This document shows, one piece after another, positions 32,731 through 43,849 of a stretch of 64,000 bases of DNA. The translations under genes and the position numbers were made by a program. How positions within the stretch are numbered: the stretch's first letter is position 1; each line of letters begins with the position of its first letter. The notes beneath the pieces were generated by a model that was not told where the DNA came from, ran no database searches, and saw only the letters and a list, made by a program, of their open reading frames with translations. Origin of the DNA: Coprinopsis marcescibilis (taxonomy: Eukaryota; Basidiomycota; Agaricomycetes; Agaricales; Psathyrellaceae); NCBI GenBank assembly GCA_004369085.1, contig ML210146.1:558001-622000 (forward strand), given 5' to 3'.

Positions 32731-35700
32731 ATGCCTGAGGTGGAGGACCCAAGTGCTGGCTCGAGCGACAATACCCATGACATTCTCGTGCACGATACCT
32801 CAGATACCCAGAAAAAAGCGGAACAAGTCACTGTCGTCAGCACCGTCGACCACACGGTGTCCAGCGAGCGGGAAAAGTTCACGGCGGATGTCCCCAAGGA
32901 TTATGGAAGCCCGCCTGAGTCCGGTCGGGGCCCGTCGTTCTCGACAGGAGCAGACCAGACGTCGGATACTGGAAGTACCCGCAGCATGCCTGTTGTACGC
33001 GTATCGGAGTCGCCAACGCCCTTCGTAAGCGAGCAACTATCGCCCATGCCATCGCCTGTACCCTCGCCGTCTCCGTCGACGCTTTCCCATCGTCCCCCGC
33101 CATCGCCCGCACGTAGCCATACCCTTCAGGAGCCCAGCTCACAGAACGTTCACCAGCGGAGAGCTCGCCACCGATCCACGATGCTAGAGGTATAACAATC
33201 GCTCCGACCATCACAACTATATTGATTGACTTGGCTAGGGTCGTGCTGCTAACCGACTATCCGGATTTTTCAACAACCTTATGCGCCGGGATACCATCAC
33301 CCATGGTTCCAGGGAATCAGCACAAGACTCGGCTCAGCATTCAGCGTCAACACCTCAAAACCATTCTGCACCAGGATCTGAACCCACTTCCCGCCCAGGT
33401 TCTCCCACTCCAACTCGCCCTGTCACTCCTCCGCCTGCCCTCCCCCCACCTACCCTCTCAGAGCTTGGCCTTTATTTATCAACGATGACCTCCGACCTTT
33501 CTCCTTCCCATTTCAGCTCACCACCAACCAGTGGAGCCTTTCTTGCACCTCATTACCTTTTATTGTGTCATGCGCAAGGCTTGGATGTGCTTCCGTTGGT
33601 GTCACCGCCAGCACCCCAACCATATGCTCTGGTGCGCCGCGTAAACTTCAAAAGCGTTGTCGTGATGGAACAACGCGGGGTCCTAGTCGCTATTGCAGGT
33701 CGAAGGGACGGAGTGCGGGTATATGCTTTGGAGGAAGTCAAGAAGGCGATAGAATGGCGCATCGATGTCGAAATTAGGCGGGAACGGGAACGCCTGCGTC
33801 GGGAAAACCTGAAAAAGACCGCTACTATTCGTAGTATCGACGGACTGGACTTCAGAGATCTCCCTGAGAAACCCCACAAAGGCAGCCTTTCCACTCCTCC
33901 ACCTGGAGAAGTAACAACTCGACGAACGAGTATCCTTCGTAAAGCTTCCCACGGATCCATCCCAATACCGCCGAGCCCTCCACCGGTGCCACTTATCCCG
34001 CGCTCCCCAATCGCTCGACTGCCCAAACAAAAGCCACGTTCTAACTCGGTTCAGTCGCAGGCAACAACTGTCCAGCATTCAATCAATGAGCCACCTGACA
34101 ATCCACCTCCGTATGTCTACGCAGACCCATCCGCCGGCTCCCAAGTCAATCTGAGGACTCAACCCTCTGCTTTGTCGTTACGTGCTCGCTCTCAAGGAGG
34201 TTCTGTGAATAATGTTCTTTCCGGACCCCTAAGACGAAGGGAAACTTCTCACCCTCATGACGCAGAGACCAAAGTGGACTGGGCAGAGTCTAGCGACGAC
34301 GAGGCTATTGACATTGTAGCCGCTGGGGCAAGCGGTGGCCAAGCACTCGATGAGAGAACTAGCGCAACGCTATTTGCCAGCCGTGCATCCACATCCCTGG
34401 CCCTTCCCCCTGTAGTAGCGCAATCTTCGCCACTTGGGCATGTACGGAGTCGGTCCGGAAACCTGCGCAGGAATAGACCCTCCAACCTCGATCTCTCGTT
34501 GGCATTGCCCGCCTCCGGCACATCACCCCCTGAACCATCACCGGCACCGACACTTTTGAGTCTGAGGCAGGCCCTTTCACATTCTCCCCAAGAGAATAAC
34601 GCGCCATTGCCTTCCGGCACCCTTCAGGAGGAGGACGAAGACGAAGGCGATGGGCGGATTAGCCTTGCCCAGGCCTTGCTCGAAAGTCGCCTGCCAGAAC
34701 TCCCTCCACTTGGGACGACCCGCATCCAAGAGCCAATCTTAATCAACCCGAGTACACGCGGTACCAGTCCGGTCCCGGGGTCACCGGATGGTAGCTTGAA
34801 CAGTCGACAAACAAATGTCGAAAGTCCACCAACTCCTGCTCGACGTCGGCGGAGACGATGGTCTGTGTTGATCAGCAGCCCGACGGAGGATACATCCTCG
34901 GCTGTCGATCCTCCCCTGACTGCCCCTGCAACCGAACGTTCTCCGAGTAGGTTTTCCAGGTCGCATTCTTTCCGTTCAAACCATTCGCAACCTCCAAGCA
35001 TCAATTCTACTCTCGATATACCTGCCAGTTCGACTATTCCTCCCTCATCTCCCCTATCAGCGCATCCCCACTCTGCGGGCTCCAGAACATCGCGGTTCAT
35101 CCCGCGCATTATCAGCAACGCGTTCAATGGCAGACGCTCAGAAGAACGTATAGCTTTGCCTTCACATGCTTCCGATTCTGAAGCTTCCAAAGCGGCTATC
35201 CTCCAGTCAACGCCCCAGGCACCACCACCAAAGTTAGAGTATGTCAAGCTTCCGGGAACGAAGAATGCCCTTGCCATCAAGGCGGTAGAAACTGCAAAGA
35301 AGAGGTAAGTCATTGGCCCGCATGTAATTATACTACGTTGACGCGGCAAAAGCTTCCTTGCCATCCTATGCGGCGATAACGGTGAAAAGGTTGAGCTTTT
35401 TGCAGGCACCTATCGCACGGCGCTGGGCCTTTCCAGAACCTTCATTCTTCCAGACTCTCCGCGTTCTTTGGAGCTGCAACTTCAGGGTGACGATCTTGTC
35501 GAGGTGTTCCTTGTCTTTCCGCAAAACGTCTTCGGATTAGAGCCAGCTACCGTTCGTGTAAGAGAAGTACGCATTGGGCGAGCAGAACGACGCGCAGCCC
35601 GTCGCAGGGCGCGTGGACCAAGACCTGGAGAAACCGCCTCTGCTGGTCAGGATGTAGACGCTCCTGAAGAGGACAGTAATGTCAACGTGACTGTCGGTGT

Positions 35701-37068
35701 CTCCATATCTGTTGGAACCACTGTAGTCGCTACAGGTCAAGGTCCATCTGAACCTGGACATTCCCCGTTGGTCGCCAGAGAACACCCAGAGGCGCACATG
35801 GAGAGACCTGGTACGCCGGTTGACAACAATCCTCCTACCACGAGTACAGCCAGTCAGGAAGATAACCTTGCTGTTGTACCTGCTCAATTGGGACCTTACA
35901 CGACTTTCCAACAACTGAACTTTGCTCCCAAATTCCCTCTTGCGTCCATTGCCGACGAATACATTATCCCACCCACATATGCCTCATTTCTACAATACAG
36001 GAAGGAGCACGAATCCGATACCGAGCAGGATGACCCTGAGGACAACAACAGTGAACCACCACCTGCCGAATTTTCACCTCCTGGACTTCCTGTACCTGCT
36101 CCCACGACACCAACTCAATGGTACTACCGTGACCCCAAAGAAGTTGTCCACGGTAAGCAATCGTACTCAACGCTGTTGAACTTAGAAACTGAGTGGTGCA
36201 TCTTATAGGGCCATGGAAATCATCCCTCATGCAGGCGTGGTACAAGCAAGGACTGTTACCTCCGGATCTCCCAGTTCGACGGGAAGAAGACAACGACTTT
36301 ACTTTGCTGAAGGAACTTCGCTTACAATCCGTGGATCCAACGCAGCCTTTTAGGCATCCAGCAACCCCTCTTCCACCACCACCACCGCCTGTCCCACCTC
36401 CACCTGCTGAAAAGCCTTTCCTTTCCCCCATTTCCCTTCTTGCTCAACCTAGACATTTCGGGCCACCTGCTTTGTTCTTTTCCTCTCGCGGAGGCCACAG
36501 CACAACTATAGTTGATTCTCGTGGACGTTCTGTCCTGAAGGGAAGATTTGTCTGGACAAACGAAGATAACACTGAAGATGCGAAAATCACTCCTAAAATG
36601 GGGGATGTCAAACGATTGGAAGCATTTGACGTTCAGGATCGTTCCGTTCTCGTTGCTATGAGGCAGGGAGGGCTGGAGGTGGTGGATCTCCGTGACGCTC
36701 TCCTGAAACCTGCTGATGAATCGCGAACTGTGTTACCCGACTATAACCCGCCAGTTACCGAGGTCAACAGGCGACCACCATTCGTATGGAGAATCGGGAC
36801 CCCTATCACTACGTCTTCGACTCCTGTCGGCGCGCTATCCCAAAAGCCTAAATCCGGGTTCGGTAATCTAGCGAGCAGAAGGCCAAGTAGTGCGTCTGGT
36901 AAAGGCGTCGCTGGCAAGTCGGATGTTGCAGGGAACGAATCATCCGACCTCGACCCATCCGACGAGGTTTTCTTTGTTGGAAGGAAGGAAGACGAGATCT
37001 ACTTCTGCGAAAGGAATGCAGGCTCATTCCGCATTCTCAGATTGGCACCAAACAATCTAAACGTTTAA
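32731..37068 (+). CDS. large protein with CNH-like propeller region and GYF domain
   Basis: Exons 32731-33189, 33239-35304, 35353-36152 and 36209-37068 join to 4185 nt, 1394 residues. Three parts resemble the citron-homology (CNH) beta-propeller: FLAPHYLLLCHAQGLDVLPL to VVVMEQRGVLVAIAGRRDGV and RVYALEEVKKAIEW; FLAILCGDNGEKVELFAG to LELQLQGDDLVEVFLVFPQN; and a C-terminal set, LEAFDVQDRSVLVAMRQGG and DEVFFVGRKEDEIYFCE. They are split by long Ser/Pro-rich inserts. Residues about 1095-1150 are a GYF domain: QWYYRDPKEVVHGPWKSSLM, then QAWYKQGLLPPDLPVRREED, which binds Pro-rich ligands. A PPPPPPPVPPPP tract follows directly. A scaffold function is likely; no orthologue is recognised. The CNH call is tentative, the GYF call firm. 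Confidence 0.82.
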
Positions 37069-37258
37069 CCTTTTTTACTACAAGGACTTGTAACTTTTCC
37101 CTGACGACATGAATAGCACACTCCTAACTCGCTTTGCTACACAAGGCCTTTTACAGCCATCACGAACATGCAAATTGTTATCCCACACATAATATATGTA
37201 CTCAGATATACACCCGGCTTCAGATCAATATACACAGATTTAAAATATACTTATGAAA

Positions 37259-39907
37259 TTACAATTTGGCAACCACCTTTCGCAGCTCCGTCTTCAGAAT
37301 TTTACCTGTTGATGTTTTCTAAAAAAAATCCCACAGAGTAAGCACCGAGCCTGGAAATGGAACAGAATTGAACACACAGGAAGTTCTGGCACTACCTCCA
37401 CCCATTCCGGGCAGGCAAAGCCTGGTAGACGCGGTTTGGCATGAGCTTTGAGGTCCTTCTCAAATTCGTGATGTCTGCCCTTCCATTTACTTGTGTGTTG
37501 TGGGTGCAAGGTCACAAACGCCATTGGCCGTTCCCCCCATTTGATGTGGTTTCGGGCGACAACGCTAACCTCGAGAACGTGAGGGTGGCTGGCCAATTCT
37601 GTAGACCACTGTAAACTTTTGTTCAGCTCCAAAACATTCGCGCTTTACCTTGCTCGATAGCGAGACTGGAAGCATTCTGGAAAAAAGGGTGTTTTTACGC
37701 CGTCCCAACACAATGAGTGAATAAACCTTGCCTCGCCACCAGATATGATAATGTCCTTGCTTCGGTCCATGATGGCCACCGAGCCATCAGGGTGGATCAC
37801 AGCAAGATCGCCCGTCCTGAAGCTTCCGCCCTTGAAAGCTTTGGATGTCGCAGCGGGATCATTGAAGTACTGGATGGCGACAACGTCAGCATAATCCAGG
37901 GTACAGAGTCGACCAGAGTACCGACTTCTTTCATGACGATATTTCCCCGAGTGACGATTTCACCGAGGGTCTTTCCATCCGCGGGGACGTCCTCGAGAAC
38001 ATCGCTGTTCTCGCTTTGGAAGACGACCCGGACCTCACCTGCAGTCGCAAATGCATGGCCTTGACGAGCCATAAACCTTGAACGTTCGTCCAATGACAGA
38101 TTTGCCCAGGCATCTTGCTCGTAATTGCGGGTGAAAGGACCATATGTTTCGCTTCGCGTGAAAAGCGTGTCAGAAATGTTCTTAGCCAAACTAAAATGGA
38201 GGTACTCACGTCAAGCCATAGACATGAACCGGTTTGATACCTTTCTTCTCGAGTTCGGCGATTAGATGCGCTGTTGGCGCGGCCCCAGCTGGAGATGTGT
38301 TGAGATCGTTGCACGGAGGAGAGTGTGTGCAAAGCTAAAATACCGATTATGGCGGTCACTGGTCTGGATGGTGGAAGTTTACGAGCCAAGGGATCGTTTA
38401 TGATTCCAATCTGAGGAAATAACGTTAGCCAAAAACCGTGAGTGGACGAATGGAGCCCATGTACCTGGACGGTGGGCGCACCACAGTAATGCGTGACGCC
38501 AGAGTGAATAAGATGGTTCCAAATGTGAGTGAAGTTCACGGTCCTCAAGGTGATCTGTTGCACAGACGCCGTTCAAAATGCCGCCCGAAAAAGCCTTGTT
38601 TACAACAATTACCTGAGTCGCGAAAGCGAATACATTGGCCCATGGGTAGGTCCAGCCAGAGGCATGGAACATGGGCAAGATCCTAGGACGCTCAACTTTC
38701 TGTTGCTAGAAAAGAAACAGATATATGGCTTACCACAGATATGTAGAAGTCTTGTTGATTCTGATACAGAATCAATATCCTGAGCACTCAAATCCTTGGC
38801 TCTAGCAAACTTACTGTCCTTCAAACGCGTTGCCAATGGCCGCCAAGTATGAGCCTGGAAAGGTCTAGAATTAGAAGAATGCTGGACACAGTAAAGGCAC
38901 CACATGCCTCTTAGGGTTGTGATCACACCCTTTGGCTAAGATGCGGGGTTAGTTTGATAGTTGGGGAACATTGGGGTTTACACACCCTTCCGGTTGTGCC
39001 TGATCTAGAAGGCGGAAAAGCCGGTTTAGTGCCAAGAGTGGGGAAGGGATGGTCGCTACGCTCACGTATAGCACAGAACCGCCCCCGTGTTTTCGTCAGG
39101 TTCAGCTTCGAGCCCTTGCCAGCCACGTTCATTGCTATAAGCCCTTCCTTGTGTTAAAAATTCCTCATAGGGGTCTCCAGCCCTCCCTGTATCGTTGGAA
39201 ACAATAACGCGAGCCTTGGTCGAGCCAACTAGGTGCTTGTACTCGTAGTCCACGAGGATTATACTCGCACCACTGTGCTCCAGGATGTAAGCCACTTCGT
39301 GAGGCTTCAGCCTTGTATTGATTGGTACGAGGATACCTCGGGCAGCGAGGACACCGTAATGAGCATCTACGGATTCAGCTTGATTGGAACCCTTTGCAGC
39401 GAGACCCTGCCGGCCACTGACCTGCGATCAATGGTCTGCCTTTGAGTTAGTTTTGAATATGAAGCCGAGAACTACACAACACTCACGTATTGGGAGCAAT
39501 TACTGCGACTCTGTCCCCGTGGTTGAGCCCAGCCTTGAGAAGGGCATAGGCCAAGTTCTGGGTGCGCTGTGCCCTACACCCGAAGCAGTGAGCACCCCGG
39601 ATTGCTGTAGCGAAACGAATAGGGCTTGCCAGATAGAGAAGGTATAGGCGACGGGGTTTGGGGTATCTGGGTGAGCCAAGGCAAGTTTGTTAGGGTATAC
39701 GAGTGCAGCCCGCAGAAGGAACGTGATGGGGTTCTAGTACGATCGATGAGTACGGAGGTCGACGCGATGTAGTACAAGCATGATTAGTACCAGGGGGTCG
39801 TGATTGACAGGGATATTGCTGGGTGCCTTGAAACGCAGTCTCGGGGCCAGAGAAGGAAAACTGGCAGGAGTTGGGGTGAACTGGATGCTGGCAAGGGATG
39901 AGGCCAT
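37259..39907 (-). CDS. AMP-forming acyl-CoA synthetase with C-terminal AKL
   Basis: Member of the ANL (adenylate-forming) superfamily that activates a carboxylic acid as its CoA thioester. It starts at 39907 (MASSLASIQFTPTPASF). A first intron, 39735-39790, joins NHDPL to NPITFLLRAALVYPNKLALA. Further on are YALLKAGLNHGDRVAVIAPN, the acyl-AMP helix region HASGWTYPWANVFAFATQV, YGPFTRNYEQDAW, GDLAVIHPDGSVAIMDRSKD on the minus strand around 37740-37810, and HPHVLEVSVVARNHIKWGE. The A10 motif with the catalytic lysine (KTSTGKILKTELRKVV) ends AKL-stop, an accepted PTS1 tripeptide. About nine short introns are present; several borders are approximate. Substrate chain length cannot be read from the sequence. 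Confidence 0.85.
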
Positions 39908-40060
39908 AGTGGTGGGAAGAGGGAAGAGGGAGAGAGAGGAACACATGGTCAGGGGAATGATATTTATACCTGCACATTTGGCTGGCTCAATGCAAAAATA
40001 TATATTACTCTGCTCCACTTTTCTGGAATATTATTACAGCGCCAGTCAATTTCAAAAGGA

Positions 40061-42345
40061 ATGTCTCTCAACTTGTATGGACTTGCCGTATTATGGCCCA
40101 GTGTTCTTCCGTCTCTGCCGTCCTGCATCCCCATGTTTTCTCGTTACATCCCACCGCTTCTTCTCTGCTTTCTACAGCTCAGGCTCGTTGCAGGTCATTC
40201 TGGCGCCTTAGCTGGTCTGCTTCAAGCGGTATTGACACTGTTTTCAGGAGATGGAAGCGACTGGATCAACATTAAATATGTTTTAGACCACGCGCAACGA
40301 GCAGCGACCCCGGATTCCCCAACAAGCCAAGCCATGATGGCGGTCGTCCGGGGCGCAGATCAGCTCTCCGCCAAAGCCTCTTGGAGTATGTTGCCTCCTC
40401 TTCCTTTCTGTCGCCCATAATTATCCCGCAACAAGGTGTCACCAATCAAAACGGGTTTCTTCCTCCGAGCAACAACCCTCATGATTATCTGAGCTGGGCG
40501 CCCTAGTACCCACGTTTGTTATCCTTCCAAGTCCCATCAAACTGAACGCTGCTCTTTTCAGTCACTGGCCTGATTGTCACTGGTGCTCAAAGGCCGGGCG
40601 TACCCAGTTGGCTCACACCAGTAATGGGTCGGATCCCATGCCACCAACGTATTCTAAACCAGAAGACTCTCCGGATCCCAGTGATGCTGTTGAGCCCGGA
40701 GACGGAGGGATACCCTACGAGGAATCAATCAATTTTGCGAAACGGTCTCTGGAGCAGATTCATCTGGCTCACCATCGCCGAATAATGAAGCTAAAACAGC
40801 GACACGACGTCGGAATTCGACCGTTGCTTATTGAACGCCCTTTGGGAACTGCGAGTGAACTTGTACCCATCTTGCTGCCTTCTGATCCGCTCTCTGCCGT
40901 TTCCCTCCCAGCACCTTTGCCCACACAGTTACCTGTTGCAAGCGACCTCTTAGGCGGCGGTCGTACTACTGTCTCAAGGACTGCTACGACCCATGCGCCT
41001 GCCCAAGCCGCGGCAAAGACCACAAAAACAACATGCACTCCTTCTCCGACGACAAGCATGGCACCAAGCGCGAGTGCGTACAACCTCGTCTCCCTAGAGC
41101 GCTAGCTTGACATGCATTCAGCGTGGACTAGATGTTCTTACGTTGGCCGGGATGGGCAAATTAATCCTGACGTTCGAAAGCTCAACGGACCTGGGGCGAT
41201 CAATGCAATCTCGCAATACGTCCTTTATGGCTCTATCTCAGTTGCTGCCAACAAAAGTTCCAAGCATGCTCGCGGGGTGGTCAATGCCATCGATACATTC
41301 TTTTTATCACCTTCAACAGCAATGAATCCGAATATGAATTTCGGACAAATAGTACGCGGTCCTGGTCCCGAAGGCTCAAGCGGCACTTTTACCGGTATTC
41401 TTGACCTTCGAGGCCTTGGGAAGGTGGTAAATGGGCTTATGGTATTGAAATCCTTGGGCATTCCCGAATGGACTACGGCAAAGGACCAATCTATGCGATC
41501 GTGGGTATCCCGCTATACCCAGTGGCTCACGCAAAGCGATATAGGAAAGATGTCAGCTACAAGGCCCAAGTACGTTCGACGCGGTGTATCCAAGTGCATT
41601 GCAACTCAGTTGTTTCACACAGCAATCATGCGACCTTTTATGTCACACAACTAGCAGCAGCAAAGCTATACCAAGGCTCAAGCGAGGAAGCAAAGGCTAT
41701 TTTGACACAATTCTTCAAAAAGCAGTTTGGAGATCAAATCGCTGCCTCTGGAGAACAGCCGTTTGAAGCGATAAGGTCGCGTCCATACCATTATCGCTGC
41801 TTTAACTTGGAAGCTTTGATTGTGGGCTAGATTCAACAGAGTCCCCTTGATTTTTACTGACGAATCTAAAGGCGAACGCAAAGTTGGGAGACTTTCTAGG
41901 TGTGAACTTTTGGAACACCCGTTCGAAGTACGGGGCAACGATACAAACAGCCTTGGATTATGCCATGGCCTGTGACCCTCAGGGAGAAGAGGTAGTCGAC
42001 CTTATTCCTCATGTTGCGGCCGTAGCTGCGGCCTACGGCGACCCAAACGGTAAATACGCTTCCTTTCTAAGGAAGAACATGGTCAACTACCAGTCAAAGC
42101 CATTCTGGTTTTATGATCAGCCGGCAGCCTTTTCCGAACGATCCTCTTCAGGCAAATTGGCAAGATCTCTATCAGAAGGAGAGGATGGTCAGCCTGATTC
42201 TCCACCCACGGCCCCCCCTCCGAAGATACCCTTCTCCTGCCCGGATGTGTTCAAGGATGCGACGAGTGTGGAAATAGACAACGGAGTGTTTGTGACCTGC
42301 GATGACCTGCGACCGCTGTATGAGGCCGCTGTGCCGCAGATATAG
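40061..42345 (+). CDS. secreted alginate-lyase-like polysaccharide lyase
   Basis: Secreted alpha/alpha-toroid lyase-like enzyme of the fungal 'chondroitin AC/alginate lyase' type. The start at 40061 gives a hydrophobic N-terminus, but Met25 at 40133 (MFSRYIPPLLLCFLQLRLVA) gives a better signal peptide. The domain runs KYVLDHAQRAATPDSPTSQA, LPPSNNPHDYLSWAPYHWPD, a Cys pair (CHWCSK), RDGQINPDVRKLNGPGAI, RPNNHATFYVTQLAAAKL (the conserved NNH of the active site) and YHYRCFNLEALI. Introns occur at about 40388-40434, 40506-40560, 41072-41121, 41573-41629 and 41820-41870. A Pro/Ser-rich insert of about 150 residues separates CHWCSK from the rest of the catalytic domain. The true substrate in a land fungus is unknown. 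Confidence 0.82.
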
Positions 42346-42525
42346 AACTATGTACCTGTGTAGTCCAGTCATGAATGCATGAGGACCAACTTGCCATGAG
42401 GACATCAGAGGTTCGGCTACTTGCAATGATGGCAAATAGGGTACAAACAGCAAACACAGCGTTGTTCCTCCCACTGCCACAGTCACAACGACCTCTCCAT
42501 CTCCTTCATTCTTCATTCCATACAA

Positions 42526-43627
42526 ATGGCAGAATCAGGCTCAGGCTCAGCAGACAAATCTGTTCAAGTGAAACTCGTTCTGCTCGGTAAGTTATCTCTT
42601 CTCCTCACCGCATGGGTTTCTTGTCGTGGAGTTGGTTCTCCTCCGCCTCCGGAACCAAACTGCAAATGTTCCGCCTGCGCTTAGCCGTTTCGAAAACTCC
42701 AACTGAACTACTGTCATCCACAGGGGAAGCTGCTGTCGGAAAGTCCTCGGTTGTCCTGAGATTCGTATGTTGAAAATGCCTAATCATCAATCTCTTCCAT
42801 CCCACTCAAAACAACTTGCGTTACTAGGTCAACAATGAATTCCAACCCAACAAAGAACCAACAATCGGGGCAGCATTCTTGACTCAGAAATGTCGGCTGG
42901 ACGACCGTGTGCTGAGATACGAGATTTGGGATACTGCTGGTCAAGAGCGGTTCCACTCACTCGCAGTAAGTCCCTGTTTGTGCCGCAGCGCCTGCTGCTT
43001 TCCTTACCTAACCTTTCCGTGCGCTCGTTTAGCCTATGTACTATCGCAATGCTCAAGCCGCCGTCGTGGTCTATGATGTAACCAAGGCGAGCAGTCTGGA
43101 GAAGGCCAAGTCCTGGGTCAAGGAACTGCAACGCCAGGCGAACCCCAACATCGTCATCGCACTTGCAGGGAACAAAGTCGACCTCGTTCAAGCCTCATCG
43201 TCTTCTTCAGGAGCAGGTGGCTCATCAGAATCCGAGGACGAAGCAGACGACGCAACAGCTACCCCCGGTGAAGCCCCAGCCTCCCCCTCTGAAGACAACC
43301 TACGCCAAGTTCCAAGAGAAGAGGCCCAAGCATACGCCCAGGAAGCCGGTCTCCTCTTTTTCGAAACCAGCGCAAAGACCGGAGAGGGTATCTCAGAAAT
43401 CTTCACCGAAATTGGTGCGTTATCTATCCATGTTCCGACCTATATACATGTGGAGCGCTCATGTCACCACCTCAGCCAAGAAGATTCCCATTGAACACAT
43501 TTTGGCCTCTTCGAGAGGCAACTCTGGCAGACCAGGTCTCGCCGGCAACCGTGCGGAGGGGTCGCAAGCCCAGAATCTCAACTTGGATCAGGGCGCAGCT
43601 AAACCCAAAGACGCTTGCAACTGTTAA
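42526..43627 (+). CDS. Rab5-family GTPase (Vps21/Ypt5-like)
   Basis: Early-endosome Rab GTPase. The start at 42526 reads [20 protein letters not shown], then the P-loop [14 protein letters not shown] (split by an intron just after the first base of the Gly codon), the effector region [17 protein letters not shown], switch [22 protein letters not shown], the guanine-binding NKVD and [13 protein letters not shown] and the RFHSL switch are Rab5 signatures. Between NKVD and ETSAK there is an acidic Ser-rich insert of about 35 residues. The C-terminus ends DACNC-stop, a CXC double-prenylation motif. Introns lie near 42587-42721, 42765-42828, 42966-43032 and 43416-43478. It probably recruits tethering factors and PI3-kinase to endosomes. 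Confidence 0.94.
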
Positions 43628-43849
43628 GTTCCTTGACGCGCTGGAAGACACCGATGCCAGAGTTCTTGGTTACAACATTCACGAATTATGACCTTTCTTG
43701 GCTCCCTGGACCTCTGCGACTGCCTATCTCTCTCCCGCTGTTCGCCTTTTTACATCAAGGCGTTACCCTGCCGCACTGTACTTTTTATTATAATTACTTG
43801 TCTCAATACATTATGCTAGAGGTTGGATACGGGCATGTGATGTTCAACT

